Of a stretch of DNA of 64,000 nucleotides, positions 11,418-20,377 are shown piece after piece. This stretch comes from Nitzschia sp. DOCU1 (lineage: Eukaryota > Bacillariophyta > Bacillariophyceae > Bacillariales > Bacillariaceae). Under the pieces are notes generated by a model. The model was not told where the DNA came from. It searched no databases and worked only from the letters and a program-made list of their open reading frames with translations. Both the position numbers and the translations under genes were made by a program. Location of the stretch: assembly GCA_951394045.1 (NCBI GenBank), contig OX595987.1, positions 4,216,001-4,280,000 on the forward strand, written 5' to 3'. Within the stretch, counting starts at the first letter, position 1; each line of letters starts with the position of its first letter.

Positions 11418-12020
11418 AAGAAACATATTTTAGTTGCAAGGTTTCTTCAATCAGTTTAGCTAGAGGAAGTAGACAGCTTTGATTTCATGCACCGCAAGAC
11501 GGGTCTTGGGTCTAGTACGAACGCGAGGCAGATACTCTACTGCTAGAGTCAACACGTTCACCTTCATAGTAGTAAATAGCTTCTTTAGCACACGGAGTGT
11601 TCGAGGACTCTCAAGGTGGAGCTAACTCCTAGCTAGCGACCTTTCCACCTTCGATAGAGTATGATAGTCGGCGAACCCTCTCGCCGAGTCCTTGCTTATT
11701 CGTGGTTCGGTATTCGGGGAGGGAACGCCTCCCCTAATTCGTGTCCCCGCTCTCGGGGCAACGCTACTTTTCTTTTGTAGACTTCGGATCCCTTGCTGGG
11801 GGGTAGTAGAAAAGAGTTACACCGAGGGGAGACTGATACTATCACAGCAAATGTTCAAATGACCCGTATCTGAGTAGCAGTAGGTCGTTCGGTTTGCTGC
11901 TGCGATCAAACGAATGAAACCCGAAGACGGCTATGGCGGAAGAATACACCCTCTCCTTTGGCAGGTGGGCTACTATACTGATACTAACAATTTTCTGAGA
12001 TAGAATCATGTTTACAAGAC
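11418..12020. other. Intergenic region between convergent genes
   Basis: About 600 bp between the 3' ends of two convergent genes. It contains a possible hairpin with arms AAGGTGGA and TCCACCTT near 11612-11650. No gene seen. Confidence 0.4.
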
Positions 12021-12752
12021 TTACGGCGTCACGCTTAACTCTAGTAAGAACGATGGCTCGAGTTCGTCGTCCAACTCATCGGAGAAAGAAAGTTGGGCAC
12101 GATCGTCAAAGGATTCTCGACGAATCGGCGGTGCCGGTGGTTGACGCGCCGGTGATACACATTTGAACAGAAGAGCTTCATCGGCACTATGACGGTGGGA
12201 CAGGCGGTTTTGTCGCCATTGGCGCTGGACCGATTGAAATGCCGCTTGATAGTCGGCCATGGGCGACGATGACGATCGGCTTCTTGTTGTTTGACCACTA
12301 GGTGGTACGAACAGTAGCAAATCATCGTCGGTGGGGAGCACTAATGGCCGCTGTCCCCGAGAACAGAGTTTTGAGCTCGTTGGCTTGCTCTTGTTATCGG
12401 ATTGTATGCGGATATGCTTGATGTGCCGTTGCGTTTCCTGAACAACATGTTTTTGACTCGCTTCATCAGAAGGCGAGTCGGTGGACCATCGTGCCTTGCA
12501 ATGATCTCCTGACAATTGACAGCAACGACAAACAGAGTTACCCGCTCCTTTGTCGCCAAAGGATGTTCGGGCGGCCACTTCATCACGGATGGATGCTTCG
12601 TCCTCCATCTCAGATTCTTGTGGGGCACGCCAATTCTTTACGCGGGCATTGTCGCAGACGATCTGGACTTTGAACGACGCGCTGTCAAGATTACTGAATC
12701 GTTGATGGAGGAAATGCTCAAGAGCCGATGGGCTGGGCGTTGTCATGATCAT
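12021..12752 (-). CDS. Unknown low-complexity protein
   Basis: Single exon, 243 residues, starting MIMTTPSPSALEHF. The open frame extends further upstream to 13223 but then runs into the inverted repeat of the neighbouring transposon, so I place the start at 12752. The protein has a Cys/His patch (CRCCQLSGDHCKARW) at about residues 73-87, basic and Ser-rich middle parts, and an acidic C-terminus (FSDELDDELEP). The Cys patch could bind a metal, but the spacing fits no zinc finger I know. It is likely disordered over most of its length. The promoter side faces the transposon only about 350 bp away, so the insertion may have altered its regulation. Confidence 0.55.
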   Translation of the reverse strand: MIMTTPSPSALEHFLHQRFSNLDSASFKVQIVCDNARVKNWRAPQESEMEDEASIRDEVAARTSFGDKGAGNSVCRCCQLSGDHCKARWSTDSPSDEASQKHVVQETQRHIKHIRIQSDNKSKPTSSKLCSRGQRPLVLPTDDDLLLFVPPSGQTTRSRSSSSPMADYQAAFQSVQRQWRQNRLSHRHSADEALLFKCVSPARQPPAPPIRRESFDDRAQLSFSDELDDELEPSFLLELSVTP

Positions 12753-13099
12753 TGTGTGATGGATGTTAATTCTTTCGGTAGGCTTTGTTTGATGATGATG
12801 GGGAGCGATGTGAAGTTTGATTTTTATGCTACACAAAAGGATTCGATTCGACTTGATAACTGCCAAGAATCTAAACACGTAATAAAGAAGATAAGGAATC
12901 ATTCTTCGCAGTCCGATGTCAATGTGGTCCACTTGTATTATTCGTAACCCATAGTACTGAAAAAGCACGAACAATCGGTTAAAAACTCGTGTACGAAGGC
13001 CGTCGTCCCCAATCCGAACATTTGCGGGCGGAGAAATACTTAGGGCCGCCTCACAAAGTAGTGTGGTACAGTCGGCGCCTTCAATAAGAGATTTACCTA

Positions 13100-13318
13100 T
13101 TATGGTTCCAATCTTTCCGGAAACGGAAAAACTTTTTTTTATTTTTCCCCCGACATGACCCGAAGCCGAAATCTTTTCGATCGCCAGATCGCCGGGCGAG
13201 CTTCGGATTGGAGGGAAAATCACGGTCCGACGCGTAGATAAGTCCCGTAGACCATAGTAGAAAACTGAACGTCGGCTTTCGTTTTCCGTTTAGCCCCTCA
13301 CGAAATTGGCGACGATGA
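13100..13318 (+). repeat. Left terminal inverted repeat of the transposon
   Basis: Matches the reverse complement of about 16355-16573 over about 220 bp, including a run of eight T and the GATCGCCAGATCGCC block. The last part (AATTGGCGACGATGA) is shared with the leader of the coiled-coil gene at the other end. It therefore supplies upstream sequence, probably a promoter, to the transposase. Confidence 0.92.
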
Positions 13319-13354
13319 CCAATAATCACCAATCTACCTGCATCGTACGACAAT

Positions 13355-14476
13355 ATGGACATCAACAACCACGGAGGGTACTACCATCGAGGTAGTCGGT
13401 ACGGGATTGACAAGCGAATGGCAGTCATCGAGGCCTTTTTGGATCGCCAAAAGGCCGACCTTGCCATGGACGAAGAAATCGAACAAGATGGACGCAGCTT
13501 TGGGGCGCTCCACATACGGGAGGTGGCGGCGGATTGTCGGGTAGGAGTCAGGTTTGCCTACAATGTTATTCAAGAGTATTTGGCGATGGGCTATGTGAGG
13601 GAGCCTACCGAGTACCAAGACGATTTAAAGGCAATAAGGCAACAATACACTAAACTTGGTCCCGAAGAATCTTTGGTCCTTCTGTCACTTCGCTGTGAGA
13701 ACGACCAGCAACTGTTGACTGACTACCAGCGGGGCCTCCAGCTGGCCACTGGGACAGTTGTTTGTGCGACGACAATCGACAACTTCTTTAAAAAGCGGTT
13801 CCAACACAAGGGAAGTCTGAGGAAGTCCTCCATGGTTCCACTGGATAAGTGGAAGCCTTCGAATATTGAGGCATATCACGAGTTCATGCGGACGATCGCT
13901 TCCTTGCCCCGACACGACAAGTTTCATTTCATCGATGAGAAACATATCGTGAACAAGGATTGTTACAACAATAGGGTTCGTGCCGACCCTATCACAGGGG
14001 CGGTTCGGTGCATTCTGGTGTCGGGAAACTTTCGAAGGGCCTACAATATGATTGCGATCATACGATGCAATCAGGTGGGACCACCAATGCACTACAGCAT
14101 TGGTGAAGAAAACGGTACTGCCGCTAATTTCACGGCCTACATCGAGTACTTGCTCCAAATCGGCTGGTTCGAGCCCTACGATGTGCTTATTTTAGACAAT
14201 GCGGCAATTCACTCAGGCGCCGAAGCTGCCATCGTTGCCGACCTTTTGTGGGAAGTTCGGAGGGTTGTGGTAGTTCCCTTGCCCACCAGGGCACCGGAAC
14301 TAAACCCCATTGAGCTAGTTTTTCACATTCTGGCCCGCCGCTTGCGCCAGAATCGGTACTTTAGTAATGGAATCGTGAACGCGGCGACGATTTCGGTGCC
14401 GAACCAGGTGCAAGAGATCGTCTCTAGAATCACCGCCAAAACGGTGATCGACTGCGCCATTCACTGCGGGTATTAA
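13355..14476 (+). CDS. DDE transposase, Tc1/mariner/IS630-like
   Basis: Single exon, 373 residues, starting just inside the left inverted repeat. Residues about 50-85 form a helix-turn-helix (HIREVAADCRVGVRFAYNVI) expected to bind the inverted repeats. The DDE_3-type catalytic core shows D194 in FHFIDEKHI, D281 in LILDNAAIH and E320 in PELNPIELVFH. Between D281 and E320 there are 38 residues, so the spacing is DD38E rather than the DD34E of Tc1 or DD34D of mariner. All three acidic residues are present and the frame is intact, so the enzyme may be active. It would cut and paste the element at TA sites. Its start lies about 35 bp inside the shared part of the repeat. Confidence 0.93.
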   Translation: MDINNHGGYYHRGSRYGIDKRMAVIEAFLDRQKADLAMDEEIEQDGRSFGALHIREVAADCRVGVRFAYNVIQEYLAMGYVREPTEYQDDLKAIRQQYTKLGPEESLVLLSLRCENDQQLLTDYQRGLQLATGTVVCATTIDNFFKKRFQHKGSLRKSSMVPLDKWKPSNIEAYHEFMRTIASLPRHDKFHFIDEKHIVNKDCYNNRVRADPITGAVRCILVSGNFRRAYNMIAIIRCNQVGPPMHYSIGEENGTAANFTAYIEYLLQIGWFEPYDVLILDNAAIHSGAEAAIVADLLWEVRRVVVVPLPTRAPELNPIELVFHILARRLRQNRYFSNGIVNAATISVPNQVQEIVSRITAKTVIDCAIHCGY

Positions 14477-14787
14477 ATAGTACAATAGCCGGTAACAATA
14501 TATAGTCTACGATACAATGCTCAATACCAAAAATAGATTCTTTCATAATCTTATTACATAGTAATCACTACGCTTCAAAAGTTGATTCTACCACATTGTC
14601 GATCGTAACTAATAGTTATATAATACGCTAGCATCAAGAATCCTGAAAGTTTAGTACTAATATTCTTATTCTGTAGTTATTAATATGCTAGTTTTGAGCC
14701 GACTTGCGTGGAAAATCCACCCAAGCCGAAGTTTCTCGAAGCTAACATTAAAGTTTCTCGAACGGAACATGTCGTAGTGCTCCTCTC
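14477..14787. other. Interior spacer of the transposon
   Basis: About 310 bp of AT-rich sequence between the 3' ends of the two convergent transposon genes. It probably holds both 3' ends and polyadenylation signals. No gene seen. Confidence 0.5.
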
Positions 14788-16359
14788 CTACCATTCAGTC
14801 TTTTCAGAGTCGGATTCCTCATCGCGTTCATCGCGTTCATCATCTTTGTCCTCGGGGTCTTGGCCTAGCCGAAGTTGCTTGTCGTGCTGCTGCGCTTCGG
14901 ACTTACCATAGACAATCTCCGGCGATTCTTCTTCACCCGAAGAAACACCAGAGTCGCTGCAGCAGAGGTCAATCGGATTGTGCCGATTGCTCTGATTCAT
15001 CTTCCTAAGCTTTCTTGGACGCTGCGGGGGCGTCGAGAGCACCGTTTCAGGTGAAACCGAAGCGATTTGCGTCGGCGTTTCAGTTGGGTGCATGGACGAC
15101 TGCGTTTGTTGGGGTGCTGGAGGCTCCTTGTAGCACTCCAAAACGCTAGCAACCACCTTACCTGTTCCCTCGTGGATGTAGACATCCATACCCGTAATGG
15201 TATCCCGGGTACGAACATATCCACCGGGAACTCGAATAGGTGGGGACGCCACGACCTGCTGAGCCGACGATGCTGGTTGTTGCCTGACAGGTCCGGTAGG
15301 CGGACGAGTACTCGTAGACGATGCGGACGAAGGCATCTGGGTGAGGGTCTGTTGGACCCAGACCGGAGGATAGTGGTGGTTCGCCAAGGAATCAGGACCA
15401 CCCCCGACACTTGGAAATGTACCGCCTTGTTGACTAGCAGCGACAGCAGCTGCATTTTGGAACGCCGACGCTTGATTGATGCGATCCTTCGACGTCCCAA
15501 CGTTGCGACGGTGCTCCTCGCCTTTGAGGAAAGCGCGATTACGAGCAATCGCCTTCATGCATTTGGCACGATGGGCGTGCACTTGCTTCTTTACCTCGCC
15601 TTCTGCCTCCTTGACCTCGATGGCCTTGCGCTTCAACGACTCAACTCGCTGTAGCTCCACCTCCTTCTGACGTACCTTTAGTTCCTCCTTTCGCACGGAT
15701 GCTTGAACTTTTAGTTCGTTTTGCCTATTTAGCTTCTTCTGTACAGCGTCATGTCGTTGCAGAAGTTGCTTAAGGACTTTGCCCTTGTCGGCCACCTCAG
15801 ACTTGAGCAGCTGGTGTTGGTCCGACAAGACTGCCAACTTACCCTCGGCAGCATTTTTCTGTGCGACCACTTTACTGTGGGCCAGCTGGCAAGTCTTGAG
15901 CTGAGAGAGCGCATGTCGGAGCTCCGAGGCTTGGATCTTCGACGAAGACTTGAGGGTCTCGATCTGCTTCGATGACTCGAGCTGGAGCTTGACATAGCTG
16001 GCCTGGGCTTGGCCAACCTCCTTCTGGCGCCGTGCCTCAGCTCTAGCACGTGCAGCGTCCAGTTTGGCCTCGGCTTTGCTTTCTTGGATCTCCAAACATC
16101 CTTTCAACTTCTTTATCTCCGAATCTTTCTTATCGCAAGCCGCCTCCCGACGGCTGAGAGCGAACGTAGATGCGGTCCGATGCTGGCGTTGTTGCTCTTG
16201 AAGCCTGCGGATTCTTGCCCTAAGTCCTTCGATCACTCGAATGCAAGGGCTGCCGACAGGACAGGCAGGTGCATCCACATGTTCTTCCTCGCCATTTTCG
16301 TTATGGGCCGGCTCCTCATTAGGGCCGTTGGGGTCTTGTTCGTCTTGGTTATTCATCAT
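14788..16359 (-). CDS. Coiled-coil protein carried by the transposon
   Basis: Single exon, 523 residues from the ATG at 16359 (MMNNQDEQ). The start lies at the inner edge of the right inverted repeat. An acidic N-terminus (EEHVDAPACPVGSPC) is followed by a long coiled coil over about residues 45-290, rich in Glu, Lys, Gln and Ala (for example EIKKLKGCLEIQESKAEAKL). A Pro/Ser/Gln-rich part then contains a small block GGYVRTRDTITGMDVYIHEG that could be folded. The tail is basic then acidic (RPRKLRKMNQSN; DDERDERDEESDSE). No enzymatic motif is recognised. Its position inside the terminal repeats, in a frame free of stops, shows it moves with the element. It may be a structural partner of the transposase, a nuclear-targeting factor or captured host sequence; the sequence cannot decide. 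Confidence 0.85.
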   Translation of the reverse strand: MMNNQDEQDPNGPNEEPAHNENGEEEHVDAPACPVGSPCIRVIEGLRARIRRLQEQQRQHRTASTFALSRREAACDKKDSEIKKLKGCLEIQESKAEAKLDAARARAEARRQKEVGQAQASYVKLQLESSKQIETLKSSSKIQASELRHALSQLKTCQLAHSKVVAQKNAAEGKLAVLSDQHQLLKSEVADKGKVLKQLLQRHDAVQKKLNRQNELKVQASVRKEELKVRQKEVELQRVESLKRKAIEVKEAEGEVKKQVHAHRAKCMKAIARNRAFLKGEEHRRNVGTSKDRINQASAFQNAAAVAASQQGGTFPSVGGGPDSLANHHYPPVWVQQTLTQMPSSASSTSTRPPTGPVRQQPASSAQQVVASPPIRVPGGYVRTRDTITGMDVYIHEGTGKVVASVLECYKEPPAPQQTQSSMHPTETPTQIASVSPETVLSTPPQRPRKLRKMNQSNRHNPIDLCCSDSGVSSGEEESPEIVYGKSEAQQHDKQLRLGQDPEDKDDERDERDEESDSEKTEW

Positions 16360-16573
16360 CGTCGCCAATTTTGTGATAGCTAAACGGAAAACTAGAGCCG
16401 ACGTTCAATTTTCTACTATAGTCCACGGGACTTATCTACGCGTTGGACCGTGATTTTCCCTCCAATCCGAAGCTTGCCCGGCGATCTGGCGATCGAAAAG
16501 ATTTTGGCTTCGGGTCATGTCGGGGGAAAAATAAAAAAAAGTTTTTCCGTTTCCGGAAAGATTGGAACCATAA
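16355..16573 (-). repeat. Right terminal inverted repeat of the transposon
   Basis: The reverse complement of the left repeat, with about a dozen mismatches or small gaps. Its inner edge contains the first codons of the coiled-coil gene (GGCGACGATGATGAAT on the minus strand). Confidence 0.92.
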
Positions 16574-16575
16574 TA

Positions 16576-17404
16576 GTTTGGTCCGACCCACTTGCAGAAG
16601 AATCATGATGTTTTGTCAGTTCAATGCCGTTGATAAAATTTTCATAGAGAGGATTCATGAAGCACCCGGCCCTTCCACTACCGCAACATCAAGCATTATC
16701 ATCCGCGCTCACATTATGCAAGCCCCGGCAACTGCCGTTTTCATTCATCGGTAAAATACAGTGGCTCTCTTCGCTGCCGTTTTCATTCATCGGTAAAATA
16801 CAGTGGCTCTCTTCGCCCCCTTTTGGACTCAAATCGGGAGGTGAGAGCTATTAATCCTCTCTAGCATAGCATAGTAGAGTAGAGCTCTACTAGGAGCTGC
16901 CGGGATTGGGCGATACTACACACGGTCTCATAGCTGCTGCTGGATGTAACACAAAGGCCCGTCTTCGGTTCTCGTTGCTTGCACCAATATGTTGCAATAA
17001 CAGCCTTCCGGTAGGAGCAGCACGCCATGCACGCAACTGCTATTACTACCTAATACGACGAAGCAACATGTCTCAGCAACAAAGCAACGGCCTCGTCGTT
17101 GGCCATCGGCGAATATGAATCGGCTACAGCGAGAACCACCCGGCTAGCCCATCCGTACTCTAGCTAGGGCAATAGTTAGTGCGGCATCCCGAACGCAGTA
17201 CGATAAGTGTGGCAACAATCATGCAAGTTCGTAGGTCCATCCCCAACTGTTGCGGCATGCTGATAACCCTGCATCTCGTGGCGAAGTTGCCCCGCCTTGC
17301 TTGCTTCTTCTAGCACCAAGGCTTTCTATTCCAAACCCCTTATTACAGTAGTGAATCGAAACTCTTTGGTGGATATTATTAGTAGGTTCTACATCGCTAC
17401 TTGA
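16576..17404. other. Intergenic region right of the transposon
   Basis: No gene recognised. It contains a 42-bp tandem duplication (16733-16816), described separately. Confidence 0.45.
16733..16816 (+). repeat. 42-bp tandem duplication
   Basis: Two near-identical head-to-tail copies, each beginning TGCCGTTTTCATTCATCGG and ending near GTGGCTCTCTTCGC. The copies start at 16733 and 16775. Confidence 0.85.
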
Positions 17405-18307
17405 TCAAGCGCAAGCTGCCCTAGTTCTTCGGGGAGCTCGAGGGACCTCATCTTGTCTCCATAGGTTAATAGCAGTTTTGGCGTCCCAGACGCCGATACG
17501 TTGTGCCTCCAGTTGGCAGTGAAAAGAGCATTCGCCATATGAGGAAGCAATAAGCTCCCACTCGTTATTCTTCCCAAGAATCTCGCAAGCCTCCTCTGCC
17601 GAAAAGTCAGATGAAACGCTGCTGTCGTCGTCCTCATCGTCAGACTCCTCACAGTCACTTTCCATCATCAAGTCTAAAAGACGCTGATTTCGCGATCGCA
17701 GCCTCTGGAACCGATATTGCACGCTAAAAACCGCCTGAAGAGCTTTCCGTATGTTCTCCTTTCGGCGGAGCGCAACTTCTGGTGTCTTGAACTCAAGACC
17801 ACGAAAGCAATGGACACCCCTCTCAGGGTGCAAAAGCCCTGAAGCAATCGCTTCGAGGGTATCGTTCATGTCATCTTGAAAGTCGTTATAGTCCTGCCGT
17901 GAGTACCATGAAGCCTTAATCTCGTCTCGGGTGAGGGTGGTAGCTTCCCCGTGGTGAACGTTTGGCTTGGAGCAAAAGCGCACAGTGCGGCCTCGCCTTG
18001 TACTAATTCGGGGGGAAAGAATGGGAGGCAGATCCTTGCTAGGCATTCGTCGAAGCTCAAATACATTAGCCGAGGACTCTCTTTTCTTGTGTTGAGATCC
18101 TCCATCCAAGCTTAACAAGTCCAGCGGTAGCGTGGGGCATCGATCCCCCGCTGTGGAGGACTGTCCTCCACATTTGTCAAACATTCCTTTTGGATTTAGT
18201 TTTGCTTTTTCCTCAATGAACGGTTTCCACCTTTGATTCGTTGGGCTGCAGCAACGCTTGCCTTTGCAGGGGTCTTCTTCGGCGTTGATGGTAAGCACCG
18301 TCATCAT
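17405..18307 (-). CDS. Unknown protein with acidic Ser tract
   Basis: Single exon, 300 residues, starting MMTVLTINAEEDP. The N-terminal half is basic and contains ISTRRGRTVRFCSKPNVHHG. The middle is a helical region beginning TRDEIKASWYSRQDYNDFQ and continuing with HCFRGLEF, then VALRRKENIRKALQAVFS. It ends after an acidic tract (SDCEESDDEDDDSSVSSDF). The arrangement V-F...W-Y-S...D-Y...RGLE resembles a family of unnamed proteins I associate with diatoms, but I cannot name a function. No signal peptide or membrane helix is visible. The open frame, amphipathic helices and conserved-looking core support a real gene. Confidence 0.7.
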   Translation of the reverse strand: MMTVLTINAEEDPCKGKRCCSPTNQRWKPFIEEKAKLNPKGMFDKCGGQSSTAGDRCPTLPLDLLSLDGGSQHKKRESSANVFELRRMPSKDLPPILSPRISTRRGRTVRFCSKPNVHHGEATTLTRDEIKASWYSRQDYNDFQDDMNDTLEAIASGLLHPERGVHCFRGLEFKTPEVALRRKENIRKALQAVFSVQYRFQRLRSRNQRLLDLMMESDCEESDDEDDDSSVSSDFSAEEACEILGKNNEWELIASSYGECSFHCQLEAQRIGVWDAKTAINLWRQDEVPRAPRRTRAACA

Positions 18308-20377
18308 TCCTGCTTCAGGGGAAATGGTTGATGGAAATTTGTGGAGTTGATGCGCTTCCGGTTGGAAAACTTACTGGACATGAAGAAGGGCCAGAGAACA
18401 TCTCCGATGGACAAATCGAGTTGCACAAAGAATGCTCAGAGGGAAAAGAAGACAAAATGCAACATGATGCATGTCCGTCGATGCACCCGATTCGTTCAAT
18501 TCGTTCAATAAAGCTACAAACAATATCATTGACGACTGATGGACGGACACATTCCTCTGAATTTTCATTTGCGTCGTTCGGCCCAACGCAACAACAATTA
18601 TGCGGTCCTGATTCAACTGGACATCCAGATTACGAACAGACCAACTCAGTGTATTAAGCCTCTGTTCGCCCTTCTCATTTTCGTTTCAATACCAGAGAAA
18701 AAAGTTTTGAGACAGTATTGCCTCTTGGTGTTGTGGGGTCTAATTGAAGGATAAACTTAAATATTCGATCGCGGAATTACGAGAGTCGAAGACTCTGTTG
18801 TTAAATATAACAAATTTGTCTTATAGCCTTTTGCGTCCAAGAGGAATAAAATAGTTCCACAAGACTTCCCCAAGACTTCACACATTGAGGGGAGTGCATG
18901 TGCCAGAGGCTGAACATTTCGAAATGCCGTGATTGAAGTTCTTTAAGAGGGCTTTTCTCATGTTACGTTCTGATAGTCGCAAAAACGGCACAAAGAGGAC
19001 GGTGTCGCGGTTCGAAGGCGATGTTGGGATCGTTGATCGGAGCCCGAACATGAATACCGGGATTCTAGGACCAACAAGGTTGCACCAGATATTAATATCA
19101 TATTTCATTACCGCGGTCGAAGACCACCAACAACGCGGGACGACGAACATACAAGATGGGATCCGTATCGCGTACCTGTATGCATAGTGCTCCTATCCTT
19201 GCTTCTTGGAGAACGGTAACATTGAATTTAGTACCTGATAATACTATTATTACCTAAAATGAATCATCTGCCAGCACAAATACGAACTGTGGCAGTTCTT
19301 TGCTCTCGGGCGTCTTTTGTTTGATCCTATTTACATAGGGACGAAGAAGGTGCGACGACGACAACGCACAAATACGAACTATGGCAGTTCTTTGCTCTCG
19401 GGCGTCTCTTGTTTGATCCTATTTACATAGCGACGAAGAAGGTGCGACGACAACGCAATCATGACGAATCTCGCACAAATCAAGATATGATTCTGCTACG
19501 GTAGACATTCGAGGCAGAGAGAAAGGGCGGAATCCGTCTGTCGCCTGTATCATGATAAAATGATGGTGTATTGTTCCCTGACCAAGTAAAATCAAGACTA
19601 CGACGAGGAAGAAGGCCCAATGTGGTGCTACTAGTACTAGCTACATGTATGCGTAGATAGTTAAGCAACAGCGTAGAGTGCGCAGCAGCTACGAAACTGA
19701 TTCTACTAGCAGTTACTACTACTAGTGCCGTTGCCCTTGAGGATGCCCTAGAACAGCATGAAGAGGATCGATCACTTCGTGTTGCCCTCGGCCGGACTGT
19801 CGTCGCGCTCGTCGTCTCACAAGACTTATCGACCCGTTTGACTCAACCAGCCGCGTGGATTGACTTCAAAGTACCGGTAGTAGAGGAGCTCAGTACACAC
19901 AGTCAGTACTCGTCATCTACCGAAAGGGGGGATAGAAAGACGTGCATTGTTGCAAACTCCATTCCAAGACTGCTTTGGCCATGCCATGGAAGGGATAGAG
20001 GCAATCTCATACTATTCTACAGAATATTGTAGATCGTCGTGGACTAACGGGGCGGGGAACATTGAGGGGAAGTGTTTAGGGAAAGATTCCCTATTTGTCG
20101 GTCCGGCGCGATGACTCGGAACTTTGAATGGTCCCGCGTTGTTTGTGACGTCAATGGTAAGCACTGACTGATCGCGCCAGGCAATCTTGGTTTCCCTTCA
20201 AAACCCGCGCTTCAAATCGCTTCGCGCCACTCTTCCCGCCCACAATCGAAATCCAAAGAGCAATCGCTACGAGCAGCCAGATCTGCAGAAGAACCCCCAG
20301 CAACAACAGCGTCATTGAAACGCAAAGCCACCCACTACTACTGCTACTATTCAAACCCCTGAGATTACGCAATCATC
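18308..20377. other. Two-kilobase intergenic region
   Basis: No gene could be supported. A 109-codon frame at 18328 has no recognisable domain. A 92-bp tandem duplication lies at 19275-19456. The last 200 bp are probably the promoter of the MORN gene that starts at 20378. Confidence 0.45.
19275..19456 (+). repeat. 92-bp tandem duplication
   Basis: Two head-to-tail copies starting CACAAATACGAACT at 19275 and 19367, differing at only a few positions. Each contains a small hairpin with arms GAACT and AGTTC. Confidence 0.85.

Larger units (their letters stand above)
13098..16575. mobile_element. Two-gene Tc1/mariner/IS630-type DNA transposon
   Basis: A complete element bounded by TA dinucleotides at 13098-13099 and 16574-16575, leaving 3474 bp of element. 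Terminal inverted repeats start TTATGGTTCC and run about 220 bp inward on each side, with roughly a dozen differences between them. Inside are a DDE transposase on the plus strand and a coiled-coil protein on the minus strand, transcribed toward each other. Both frames are open, and the close match of the inverted repeats points to a recent insertion. With the TA duplication, the flanks reconstruct a CTAG target. Family membership is seen from the transposase and the TA duplication. The second gene is unusual for the superfamily. Confidence 0.92.

Noticed and set aside
12753..13223. N-terminal extension of the minus-strand gene at 12021-12752
   Set aside because: The extension is hydrophobic, runs into the transposon's inverted repeat and crosses its end, so it is an accidental open frame. 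The ATG at 12752 fits better.
18328..18657. 109-codon frame
   Set aside because: No domain or paralog, and no supporting splice or start context.
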